Part shown: positions 33,737 to 42,400 of the stretch, piece by piece
How the letters are laid out: each line of letters opens with the position of its first letter
How positions within the stretch are numbered: the stretch's first letter is position 1
Source: Candidatus Effluviviaceae Genus I sp.
GTDB taxonomy: Bacteria; Joyebacterota; Joyebacteria; Joyebacterales; Joyebacteraceae
Direction of reading: 5' to 3'
Assembly: GCA_016867725.1 (NCBI GenBank)
Contig: VGIX01000012.1
Location: 1 to 50,426 of the forward strand
DNA: 50,426 nt
Position numbers and translations under genes: made by a program
The notes under the pieces: generated by a model
What the model was told of the DNA's origin: nothing
Seen by the model: only the letters and a program-made list of their open reading frames with translations
The model's database searches: none

Positions 33737-34423
33737 CTACCGCCTCCGCTCCCGTTTCGCCCGTTCGGCCTCGATGTCGGCCAGCCGGGTCGGCTCGGGA
33801 GTCCGGAACCCCCGCGTCGCCGCCAGGACCCGCGCGGCCGCCGTTTCGACCGTGACGCGGTGACCCGGAGAGACGAAGAGGGGCCTCGTGTTGTCGCGCG
33901 TGCGGAGGACGACGCCGACCTTCCGCCGCTCGTAGCTGAGCGTCCGCATCGAGCCGCGCTTCTGCTTCGGCTCCTTGAACTCGCCGACGAGACGCGACTT
34001 CGCGCAGCCGATGGACGGCTTGTCCAGGAGAACGCCCAGGTGCGAGGCGAGGCCGAGGCCGCGCGGGTGCGCGATGCCCTGACCGTCGAACATCAGGAGG
34101 TCGGGCTCCGACGACAGCCTCTCGTACGCCTCGAGCACGACCGGCCCCTCGCGGAACGTGAGGAGGCCGGGCACGTAGGGGAACGTCGGCTGCTGGACGG
34201 CGGAGACCGTCTCGACGGGCGTGAGCGCGCCTGCGTCCAGAACGACGATCGCCGCGTAGAGAAGCTGCTCCTCGCTGGAGAAGGCAACGTCAATGCCGGC
34301 GATCGTCGCGGGTTCGCCCGGATCGTCCTCGAGTCTGATCCTGCTTCTGAGGTCCTGCTGGATCCGGAACGCTTCCTGGACGGAGACCGTCCAAGGGTGA
34401 GACCCCGCCGCCATCATCCGCAT
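33737..34423 (-). CDS. nfi: Endonuclease V (deoxyinosine 3'-endonuclease)
   Basis: DNA repair enzyme cutting near hypoxanthine from deaminated adenine. 228 aa. Family motifs: IAGIDVAF (metal Asp), YVPGLLTFREGP, and FDGQGIAHPRGLGLASHLG (catalytic Asp and His). The C-terminal SPGHRV is also typical. Putative promoter just upstream; transcribed divergently from the selenoprotein gene at 34533. Confidence 0.95.
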   Translation of the reverse strand: MRMMAAGSHPWTVSVQEAFRIQQDLRSRIRLEDDPGEPATIAGIDVAFSSEEQLLYAAIVVLDAGALTPVETVSAVQQPTFPYVPGLLTFREGPVVLEAYERLSSEPDLLMFDGQGIAHPRGLGLASHLGVLLDKPSIGCAKSRLVGEFKEPKQKRGSMRTLSYERRKVGVVLRTRDNTRPLFVSPGHRVTVETAAARVLAATRGFRTPEPTRLADIEAERAKRERRR

Positions 34424-34443
34424 CTCCCGGACACCACAGCGGA

Positions 34444-34472
34444 AGCGTATCGCACGGCTGGCTGGAAGTCAA
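34444..34472 (-). promoter_or_regulatory. Putative promoter of nfi
   Basis: Minus strand TTGACT (34472-34467), a 17-nt spacer, then TACGCT (34449-34444), 20 bp before the nfi ATG. The same short intergenic interval must also hold the plus-strand promoter of the gene at 34533 (a TAGCAT is present at 34486-34491). Confidence 0.4.
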
Positions 34473-34532
34473 CGGCCCGGAGTGGTAGCATTCTGCGCCC
34501 GGCACGCATGTTCCACCACGCAGGAGGTTCCC

Positions 34533-36161
34533 ATGAGACGCTGGATGTGGATCGTGGTCATCGTGGCGGCGGCGGCCGCCTGCCTGTGGGGCCTGCCCAG
34601 GGTCCGCGCGGCGCAGGCCAGGAGCGCCGCGAGAGCCATCGAGTCGATCGAGGACGACGCACGGAGGGCGGAGCGCGCGCTTGCGCTCCTTGCGGACCAT
34701 CCCGATCTGCCCGACGAGCTCCGGACGAACGTCCTCTCGGTCGGCCTGCGGGCCGCCAGGGCGCAGGGCGGCGCCGCGGCCGTCGCGTTCTGCGACAGGG
34801 CGCTCGAGCTTCCGCTCTCGAAGGTCGAGCGCGCGATGGCGCTCGCCGCCCTCGACGGCGCGCTCCTCGAGACCGGCGACCCCGACGACGCCGCGAGGGC
34901 GGACGACCTCGCGCGCGGCGTCGCGAAGGACGGCAAGTACCCCGCGGGCACCTATCTCCGCATGGTGCGGCAGCGACTCGGAAGCGAGAACCAGATGGCG
35001 GACCCGTGGGTGGCCGTCGAGCTCGCCCTCGCCGGCGCGGCGGCGGGCGACGAGGTCCCCCGCGACGCCTGGGCGAGCGCGTTCGACGGCGCGTACGGGG
35101 CGGTCATCAACGCCGCTGCGATGGAGCGAGGGATGGACGGTGTGCACGCCGTCGCCGAGTCCGTCATCGTGCGGGCGAAGGACCCGCGCGTCCCGGGCGC
35201 CATCTACGCCAACGTGTACCGCCTCGTCGTCGAGGACGACCCCGACGCCGCGGTGGACTACGCGCAGAGCCTGGCCATGCTGCCTGGCTACACGGGCTCG
35301 ACGGTCATGAACGAGATCGCGTACGACATGGCCCTGCGCGGGCTCGAGCCGAACCTCGCCGTGAAGCTCGCCGAGACGGCCCTCGGACTCGCGGCGTCGA
35401 GGTACGACTCGCTGAGCATCCTCGACACGGCGGGCTGGGCCCACCACCGCGCTGGCAACCACGCCGTCGCCGTCGAGCGGCTCGTCAAGGCGTTCTCGAT
35501 GCTCGACGAGACGCCGTCGTGGGGGAACGAGATCGTGCGGCACCTCGCGGCCGCCTACGAGGCCGCGGGGAAGCTCGACGCGGCCGTCGACCTTCTCGCG
35601 CTCGTCGTGTCGCGCTCGGTGGACGCCGGCGATCCGGCGCGCGCGGAGCTTTCGCGGCTTCTCAGAAGGCGCGACGGCAGCGACAGGGCGCTCGATGAGC
35701 TCGTGCGGGAGAGTCTCGCCGCCGGACGCGAGGAGGCACCCGCGTTCGCGCTCAAGGGCAGGGACGGGAAGACCGTCGAGCTCGCCGCCCTGCGCGGAAA
35801 CGTGGTGCTCATCTGCTTCTGGTCCTACGGCTGAGGACCGTGCCGCGCGGAGTTGCCGCGCCTCGTCGAGCTGGAGAGCCGCTTCAGGGACCGCGGACTC
35901 ACGGTCGTCTCCATCGACCCCGGGCCGAAGGTGAAGGCCGCCGAGGAGTTCCTCAGGAAGGAGAACGTCGTCCACCCAGTGCTCACCGACCCCGACGGCA
36001 GCGTGTTCGTGCGCTACCGTATCCACGCCATCCCGGTCACGCTCGTCATCGACACCGAGGGGCGCATCGTCTTCAGGCACGTCGGCTTCGCGCCGGGCGA
36101 CGAGGAGCGGCTCGCCCGCGAGATCGAGTCGCTTCTCCCGGGGAAGGACCATGAGGCGTAG
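34533..36161 (+). CDS. Probable selenoprotein: TlpA/thioredoxin-like protein with Sec (TGA) at the active site
   Basis: 542 residues if the in-frame TGA at 35832-35834 is read as selenocysteine (Sec434). An N-terminal membrane anchor (residues about 4-17), a helical TPR-like region (about 25-400) and a thioredoxin/AhpC-TSA-like domain (about 405-542) are seen. Around the TGA the frame reads FWSYG-TGA-GPCRAELP; TlpA family members normally have C-G-P-C here, so TGA stands exactly at the first redox cysteine. Homology continues in the same frame to 36161 (VSIDPG, HPVLTDPDGSVF, IPVTLVIDTEGRIV). A SECIS-like stem-loop begins 10 nt after the TGA. The ATG at 34533 has AGGAGG upstream. The stop overlaps the next gene by 11 bp. 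A point mutation or sequencing error is the alternative. Confidence 0.85.
35832..35861 (+). promoter_or_regulatory. Candidate bacterial SECIS element with Sec codon
   Basis: TGA (35832-35834), a 10-nt gap, then GCGCGG (35845-35850), loop AGTTG (35851-35855) and CCGCGC (35856-35861). The perfect 6-bp stem, the loop starting 16 nt after the TGA and a G in the first two loop positions meet the published loose rules for bacterial SECIS elements bound by SelB. Structure judged by eye only. Confidence 0.6.
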
Positions 36162-37647
36162 GGCTTTGGGCGCCGTCCTCGCCGGACGCGAGAGACGGCA
36201 CTACCCGTGGATGAGAACGGAGTACCTCTACGGTCTTCTTCCCATCCCGGCGCAGAACGCGCTCGTCGCGCGGCACGGGCGGCGCATCCGGCGGGAGCGG
36301 TTCGGGCCCGAGTTCGACCGGCTGAGCGCCTTCCTCGAGGACTCGGAGCGCTGGTCGCGCGAGGAGCTCCGCGCGTACCAGGAGTCGCGCCTCCGCGAGA
36401 TCGTGCGGCACGCGTGGGAGGCCGTCCCCTACTACCGGGACCTCTTCGGCAGACTGCGCCTCCGCCCGGAGGACGTCTCGACCGTCGAGGACCTCAGGAA
36501 GCTCCCGCCCCTCACGCGCGCCGACGTCGCGGCGAACGCCGACCGCTTCCTGTCGAGCGCGTTCGACCGCCGGTCGCTTCGGAGCGGAAGCACGTCCGGC
36601 ACGTCCGGGTCGCCGATGACCGCGTACTGGGACCGCGGGATGTGCCTGATGAACAACGCCTGCTACCAGCGCGCGCGCCGGTGGGCCGGCGCGCCGTTCG
36701 GCGTCCGCTACGCGACGATCACGGGGCGTTCGCTCGTGCCGATCCGCCAGAGGCGTCCTCCGTTCTGGCGGCACAACCCCGCGTGGAACCAGGTCATGTT
36801 CTCGTCGCTCCACCTGTCGGAGGCGAACCTCGTCCACTACGTCCGCGCGCTCCGTGAGCACGGCGTCGAGGCGCTCGAGGCCTACCCCTCGTCCGTCTAC
36901 ATCCTCGCGCGGTTCCTCGAAGCGAGGGACGATCACCTGCCGCTGAGGTCGATCATCACGACGGGCGAGCCTCTCTTCCCCGAGGAGCGGCGCGTGATCG
37001 AGGAACGGTTCGACACGAGGGTCTTCGACGCGTACGGGCAGGCGGAGCGCGTCGTCTTCACGAGCGAGTGCGACCGCCACGAGGGGCATCACCTCTTCGA
37101 GGAGTACGGCATCACGGAGTTCCTCGACGACGAGGGCGAGCCCGCGGCCCCGGGCGTCCCGGCGCGGATCACGGGAACGACGCTGCACAACATGGCGATG
37201 CCGCTTCTCCGCTACACGTTCGGCGACGTGGGGGCGCTCTCGCCCCGTGCGTGCTCGTGCGGGCGCGCGCTGCCGCTCCTGGAGGGTCTCACGACGAGGG
37301 ACGAGGACATCCTCGTCACACCGGACGGACGGCTCATTCCGCCCATCATGGTGAGCTGGGCGCCGCGGCTCATCCCAGGCGTGACCGATTGGCAGCTCGT
37401 CCAGGAGCGCGCCGAGGAGCTCACCGCGACCTTCGTGGTCGATCATCCCCTCAGCGAGACCGACCGCGAGTGGCTCCTGACGTACTTCGCAGGGCGGCTC
37501 GGCACGGAGATGCGGGTGACCATCGAGCAAGTCGATGAGATCCCGCGCTCGGCCCGGGGCAAGCGGAGGCGCGTCATCTCGAATGCGCCCCTTCCGTGGC
37601 GCGAGCCCGAGGACTCGACGCGGGGAGAGGGCGCCACGCATGCCTGA
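36151..37647 (+). CDS. PaaK/CapK-like adenylate-forming enzyme
   Basis: 498 aa, phenylacetate-CoA ligase (PaaK) superfamily. SGSTSGTSGSPM (residues about 148-159) is the phosphate-binding loop, TTGEPLFPEE and FDAYGQAE are the adenylate-binding motifs, and RYTFGDVG plus SCGRALP follow. Relatives include aryl-CoA ligases and CapK-like proteins in polysaccharide clusters; the acid substrate cannot be assigned. The ATG at 36151 lies inside the upstream selenoprotein-candidate gene (11-bp overlap), indicating coupled translation that would work only if that gene is read to its true end. Confidence 0.88.
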   Translation: MRRRALGAVLAGRERRHYPWMRTEYLYGLLPIPAQNALVARHGRRIRRERFGPEFDRLSAFLEDSERWSREELRAYQESRLREIVRHAWEAVPYYRDLFGRLRLRPEDVSTVEDLRKLPPLTRADVAANADRFLSSAFDRRSLRSGSTSGTSGSPMTAYWDRGMCLMNNACYQRARRWAGAPFGVRYATITGRSLVPIRQRRPPFWRHNPAWNQVMFSSLHLSEANLVHYVRALREHGVEALEAYPSSVYILARFLEARDDHLPLRSIITTGEPLFPEERRVIEERFDTRVFDAYGQAERVVFTSECDRHEGHHLFEEYGITEFLDDEGEPAAPGVPARITGTTLHNMAMPLLRYTFGDVGALSPRACSCGRALPLLEGLTTRDEDILVTPDGRLIPPIMVSWAPRLIPGVTDWQLVQERAEELTATFVVDHPLSETDREWLLTYFAGRLGTEMRVTIEQVDEIPRSARGKRRRVISNAPLPWREPEDSTRGEGATHA

Positions 37648-38280
37648 TCCGCGCGGCGCTTCGCCGAGCCGGCGGCGGGCGTACGCGGCGCTGGCGCTCG
37701 GCGTGTTCGTCTTCGGGCTGGGCGCGATCTTCGTGCGATGGGCGAACGCCCCCGGCGCGGCGACCGCGTTCTTCCGCATGGGGATCGCCGCGGTCCTCAT
37801 GGCGGTCCCCTTCACGGCGCACGCCCGACGCGCGGCGAGACCGCTCAGACGCCGCGGCGTCGCGATCGCGGTCGGCGGCGGCGTGTGCCTGGCGGCCGAC
37901 CTTGCGCTCTGGTCCGAGGGCATCGTGCTGAGCGGCGCGACCGCGCCGACGCTCATGGCGAACACGGCGCCGTGTTCCTGCTGCTCGTGTGCCTCGTCAC
38001 CCGCACGCCGCTCTCCGGCTACTCCCCGACGACCTACCTGCTGTTCCTCGCGCTCGCCGTGCTCGTCCAGGTCGCCGGCTGGATGAGCGTGAGCTACGTC
38101 CTCGGGCACCTGCCCGCGGCCGTCGTCTCGCCCACGCTCCTCGGGCAGCCGATCGTCACCGCGCTCCTCGCCGTCCCGCTTCTCGGAGAGACGTTCTCCG
38201 CGCGCCACCTCGCGGGAGGCGCGGCCGTCCTCGCCGGGATCCTCCTCGTCCACCGCAGCCACGCCAAAGACGCCGCTTGA
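37640..38280 (+). pseudogene. EamA/DMT-family transporter, internally deleted and frameshifted
   Basis: The first frame (37640 to about 37970) encodes the start of an EamA permease (FVFGLGAIFVRWANAPGAAT, then ALWSEGIVLSGATAPTLMANTAP). The match then jumps to another frame (from about 37972) encoding its last part (YSPTTYLLFLALAVLVQVAG, GHLPAAVVSPTLLGQPIVTA, GETFSARHLAGG). About 80 residues between helix 4-5 and helix 8 are missing, and the frame changes at the join. A deletion or an assembly collapse explains this. The start overlaps the PaaK-like gene by 8 bp. Confidence 0.75.
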
Positions 38281-38305
38281 CACGGGAGCCTCCGCGCGTG
38301 ATATT
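38277..38305 (+). promoter_or_regulatory. Putative promoter of the ArsR operon
   Basis: Consensus TTGACA (38277-38282), a 17-nt spacer, then GATATT (38300-38305). The -35 overlaps the TGA of the transporter remnant. Transcription would start near 38312, at the edge of a short palindrome. Confidence 0.5.
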
Positions 38306-38314
38306 AAGCACTTG

Positions 38315-38328
38315 CTGAAATACTTCAG
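38315..38328 (+). promoter_or_regulatory. Palindrome, candidate ArsR operator
   Basis: CTGAA-ATAC-TTCAG, perfect 5-bp arms just downstream of the predicted transcription start and 24 bp before the arsR-like ATG. Position fits autorepression by the encoded winged-helix regulator. Binding is inferred. Confidence 0.45.
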
Positions 38329-38351
38329 ATCACGCCGGCGGGGGTCACGTC

Positions 38352-38810
38352 ATGTCGCACGGTCGCTGGGAGCTCTTCAGGATCCTCGGGGTGGACACCC
38401 GCCTTCGCATCATCGAGCTGCTCGCGGACGGAGGGCCGCTGGGCACGGCGGCCCTGGCGGAGAGGCTCGGCGTGACGCCGGCCGCGGTGTCGCAGCACCT
38501 CACCGTGCTCAGGGGCGCGGGGTTGGTCACGAGGGAGCGGCGCGGCTACCGCGTCCCCTACTCCCTGAACCCGGGGGGGCTGGACGTCTGCTGCGGCCAC
38601 CTCGTCGAGGTCTGCTCGTGCGGGTGCGGACACCACCGCGAGGACGAGGGGAGGCACGAGCCGCGGACGACGGTCGCGGCGCTCAAACGGAGGGCGCGCG
38701 AACTCCGCGCGGAGCTTGAGGCTGTCGAGGAGAGGATCGGGAAGCTCGAGCGGGTGAAGGAGCCGGAACGCCGACGAGACGGAAAGGAGACGCGCGATGA
38801 GCTGCTGTGA
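38352..38810 (+). CDS. ArsR-family transcriptional regulator with Cys-rich C-terminus
   Basis: 152 aa. The winged helix-turn-helix covers residues about 5-75 (LRIIELLADGGPLGTAALAE, VTPAAVSQHLTVLRGAGLV). Then comes a Cys/His cluster, CCGHLVEVCSCGCGHH (about 80-95), a likely metal or redox sensing site, and a C-terminal coiled coil (about 105-150). It overlaps the next gene by 14 bp. A promoter and palindrome upstream suggest autoregulation. The effector is unknown; thiol-binding metals are the obvious candidates. Confidence 0.9.
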   Translation: MSHGRWELFRILGVDTRLRIIELLADGGPLGTAALAERLGVTPAAVSQHLTVLRGAGLVTRERRGYRVPYSLNPGGLDVCCGHLVEVCSCGCGHHREDEGRHEPRTTVAALKRRARELRAELEAVEERIGKLERVKEPERRRDGKETRDELL

Positions 38811-39003
38811 GACGGGCGGCGGGCACGGGATGAGCCACGGGCGCGGGTCGGACGACTGCTGCTGTTGCTGCGGGTGCGGAGCGTCGTTCCACCGGAGGTT
38901 CATCTCCCGCAAGGAGGAGCGGGAGATGCTCGAGCGCTACCGGGATGAGCTCAAGCTCGAACTCCAGGGACTCGAGGAGCGGCTGAAGGAGCTGGGGGCA
39001 TAG
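38797..39003 (+). CDS. Small Cys/His-rich protein with coiled coil
   Basis: 68 aa. The N-terminal half holds nine cysteines and several histidines (MSCCETGGGHGMSH, then a run of five Cys and CGC), consistent with metal binding. The C-terminal half (RRFISRKEEREMLERYRDEL onward) is a charged coiled coil similar in style to DUF5320-type small proteins. Its coiled coil resembles the tail of the ArsR partner, so the two may interact. Followed 27 bp later by a strong hairpin. Confidence 0.8.
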   Translation: MSCCETGGGHGMSHGRGSDDCCCCCGCGASFHRRFISRKEEREMLERYRDELKLELQGLEERLKELGA

Positions 39004-39030
39004 CGGTGACGCTGACCGCCTTGGACGATC

Positions 39031-39060
39031 GAGCGCCCCGGGGAGACCCGGGGCGCTTCG
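39031..39060 (+). terminator. Strong hairpin after the ArsR operon
   Basis: A perfect 11-bp stem, arms 39032-39042 and 39047-39057, closes a GAGA tetraloop and is followed by TTCGATT. Placement 27 bp after the last stop of a two-gene unit supports a terminator role, though the T tract is poor. The stem can also form on the other strand. Confidence 0.65.
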
Positions 39061-39080
39061 ATTCGCGACGCGCGCACGCG

Positions 39081-39417
39081 CCGACCAGTCCGGCTCTCTC
39101 TCTCGTTCATCTTCGCGAGGAAGCTGTTCGCCCCGTTCAGGATGGCGGACAGCGACCGCTGGAAGACCTCCTTGAAGTCATCGGGGGACGCGATGAAGAG
39201 CTCGACGGTCACCCAGACGTCGTCGTTCACGAGGTAGATCTTCGAGACCTTCGACTTGCCGTTCGAGTCGTCGGCGGCCGCGTACGCGCGCTGCCGCTCG
39301 ATCTCGTTCCCGATGTGCCGGGCCGCGGCGCGCACTTCAGTGTCCGCGCGGCTCGATCATGCTCCTGGCCGCCGTCTGCCGGACCTCCTTCGCCCGCCTG
39401 ATTGACAGACTGGTCAT
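39081..39417 (-). pseudogene. Degraded or frameshifted small gene of unknown function
   Basis: The minus strand shows strongly coding-like codons, first from an ATG at 39417 (MTSLSIRRAKEVRQTAARSM) up to a TGA at 39339-39337. They continue in another frame from about 39335 (VRAAARHIGNEIERQRAYAA, then KIYLVNDDVWVTVELFIASP and LSAILNGANSFLAKMNERE). Coding character fades near 39090, before the hairpin. A single frameshift would join the pieces into a protein of about 110 residues. No family recognised. The second part may alternatively be a short intact gene starting at the GTG at 39335. Confidence 0.4.
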
Positions 39418-39430
39418 CGTGTGCGATAAT
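39402..39430 (+). promoter_or_regulatory. Strong sigma70-type promoter of the large C25-like gene
   Basis: TTGACA (39402-39407), exactly 17 nt, then GATAAT (39425-39430): the best consensus match in the window. Predicted start near 39437, leader about 48 nt with AGGAGGGAGC before the ATG at 39485. Confidence 0.65.
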
Positions 39431-39484
39431 TGAGCAACGAACCAGCATCGGGACGCCGCATCCGTCCCTTCATGAGGAGGGAGC

Positions 39485-42400
39485 ATGTCCGCACCGCTGA
39501 CCGCCAGCCCGGCGCGCCGGCAGCCCTGTCCGCTGACCGCCGTCTTCGTCCTCGCCATGCTCGCGGCCGCTGGGCCGGCAAGGGCGCTCCCCGTCCCCGA
39601 GGTCACGGTGCTCAGGGACACGGCCTCCGAGGTCGTCGTGAGGTGCGAGCCCCGCGCGGAGGCCGGTGGACCGTCCCCGTCGGAGGATGCCCGCGTCGTC
39701 CTCGTCCGCGTCCCGGACCGCGGGCGCATCTCCTTCCGCTGCGAGCCCGAGGGCCGCGCCTTCGTGTCCGAGCCGGCCGTCCTGAGAGATCTCCGCGTCG
39801 TTCAGGTGACATTCGACATCCCGGCGTACGACCCGCAGCCCGTCACCGTCACGATCACCACGGAGCCTGGGGCCGGGGTCAACGAGAGGGACGCCCGCGC
39901 TCGCCCCAGGTGTCCCGCCTTCGAGTCGCTCTATCGTCACGCGGTGGCGAACTACAGGCCCGACCCGGCCGCGCACAGGCCGGCCGCCGGCGGGGGCCGC
40001 GCCCAGGGCGCGCGGTATCTCATCATCGCGAACCCGTCGTTCGTCTCGCAGATCCAGCCGCTCGCGGACTGGAAGCACCGGAAGGGCGTGAAGACATCGG
40101 TCGTGACGCTCAACGAGACCGGCTCGTCGGCCGCCGACATCAAGGCCTACATTCAGAACGCGTACGACACGTGGGAGATCCCGCCCGAGTACGTGCTGCT
40201 CGTGGGCGACACCGAGGTCGTGCCGGCCTACTACAGCGAGACGTGGACGGACGACTACTACGCGACCCTCGAGGGCGCCGACTACTTCGTGGACGTGATG
40301 GTCGGCCGGCTCTCCGCCGACACCCAGTCGCAGTGCGCGACGCTCGTCGCGAAGGTGCTGAGCTACGAGCGGAACCCCGTGCAGGGGAACCCTCAGTGGC
40401 CCGCGAGCGCGCTTCTCACCGTCGCCGACGACTTCGATGGCGGAGATGCGATCTACTACAGGAACACGTGGTTCATCTACGACCTCATGGAGCCCGCCGG
40501 GTTCGCGCCGATCGACACGCTGTTCAAGCGCAACTACGTCACGCAGTCGCAGGTGTATCAGTCCATGAACGCCGGCCGCGGGTTCATCAACTACCGCGGC
40601 GTCGCAGGAACAGACTGGATGCCGCCCTTCAACATCAACCCCTCGAGCCTCACCAACACGCACAGGCTCTCGGTCGTCATCTCGGCGACCTGCGGGACCG
40701 GCACGTACCAGGACGACGGGTTCCTCTGCGAGACGATCACCCGCGCCGGGTCGGCGGCCAACCCCATCGGCGCCGCGGCGTTCCTCAGCACGAACACGTC
40801 CATCGAGAGCAGCCAGACGCTGTCGCGCAGACGCGGAGCGGCGGACCAGGGCTTCTTCGCGCAGGCGTTCGGGCCTGACGGGGGCGTCATCGGAGCGGCG
40901 ACGGTCGCGGCGAAGACGGCCATCTACAACTTCGACCAGATGCGGCAGGAGTACGAGGGGTGGAACCTCCTCGGCGACCCCGACATGATGCTGTGGACGG
41001 GGCAGCCGGGCACCCTCCAGGCGTTCCACGGCTCCTACTACCACGCGAGTCAGGACAGCTTCGTCGTGACCGTCTTCGCGGCCGGCCAGCCGCTTCAGGG
41101 CGCGCTCGTCGCGTGCGTGAAGGGCAGCGACGTCCACGAGTGGGACTACTCGGACGCGGACGGGCGCGTCGTCCTCGCGCCGGATCCGTCGAGCGCGGGC
41201 ACGATGGCGGTGACCGTCACGGCGCGGAACCGCTACCCGTACGAGGGCGAGGTCACCGTCCTGGACAGCGGGCCGTTCGTCGTGTGCACGGAGGTCGAGG
41301 TGGACGACGCCGTGGGCGGGAACGGCGACGGGTTGTTGAGCCCGGGCGAGTCGGCCGCCCTTCTTCTTCGCCTGACGAACGTCGGCGACGGGGACGCCGT
41401 GAACGTGACGGGGACGGTGCGCACACCGGACCAGCACGCCTCGATCCCGGACAGCGTCGCGTCGTTCGGCACGATCCCGCCGGGCGGCCACGCGTGGTGC
41501 GTGACACCGTACGCCATCGTCGCCGACGCCGAGTGCATCGTCGGCCACCGCGTGCACCTCGCCATGGACGTCACGTTCGGCGCGTTGACCATCGGGATCA
41601 CGCCGCCTTCGGTCCCGCTCGCGACCGCCGACATGAGCCTGGCCGCGCTCGTCCTCGACGACGGTCCGCCCGGCGGCGACGGCGCGGGCGACCTCACACA
41701 CGGCGAGACCGTCGCCATCGAGGTCACGCTCGAGAACGTCGGTCCCCTGGATGCCGGGGATGTCGTCGCCGAGCTCGAGTGCCTGAGCCCGCACGTCGCC
41801 GTGACCGCCGGGACCGCGCACCTCGGACTCGTGCGGTCGGGCAACGGCGCGACGAATGCGCCGACGCCGTTCCTGTTGTCCGTCTCGCCGCCGGCTCCGA
41901 ACGGACACGTCGCGGAGTTCCGGCTGCACCTCTCGGGCGTGGGCCACTCCTACCTCTACGAGGAGACCATCGCGTTCGCGCTCTCGGTCGCCGGCCTGAC
42001 CACGACCCTGCCGTCGGGGCCGGACGCGTACGGGTACTACGCGTACGACTCGTCGGACACGGGGTACGCGTGCGCTCCGGCCTTCGAGTGGTACGACATC
42101 GCTCCGCCCGGGCCGGGCAGCCTCATCGCGCAGATCACGAACAACGATGACAGGATCACGACGATCTCGCTTCCCTTCGCAGTGAAGTACTACGGCACCT
42201 CGCACACGCAGGCGTCGGTCTGCTCGAACGGCTTCGTCGCGATGGGCGTCGAGGACTATCGCATGGGCACCAACTCACCCGTCGGCAGTCCGGACGGGCC
42301 GGACCGGATGATCGCGCCGTTCTGGGATGACCTGAACCCTGCCGCGGCGGGAGACATCTATCGCTGGATGGACACGGAGAACCACAGGTTCATCATCCAG

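Noticed and set aside
34533-36161. Reading TGA as Trp or Gly through an altered genetic code
   Set aside because: Many other genes in the window end properly at TGA with tight overlaps (for example hypC/hypD, resB/ccsA, acpS/nnr).
39470-42205. 911-codon minus-strand open frame
   Set aside because: Antisense shadow of the large C25-like gene; no domains, no ribosome binding site.
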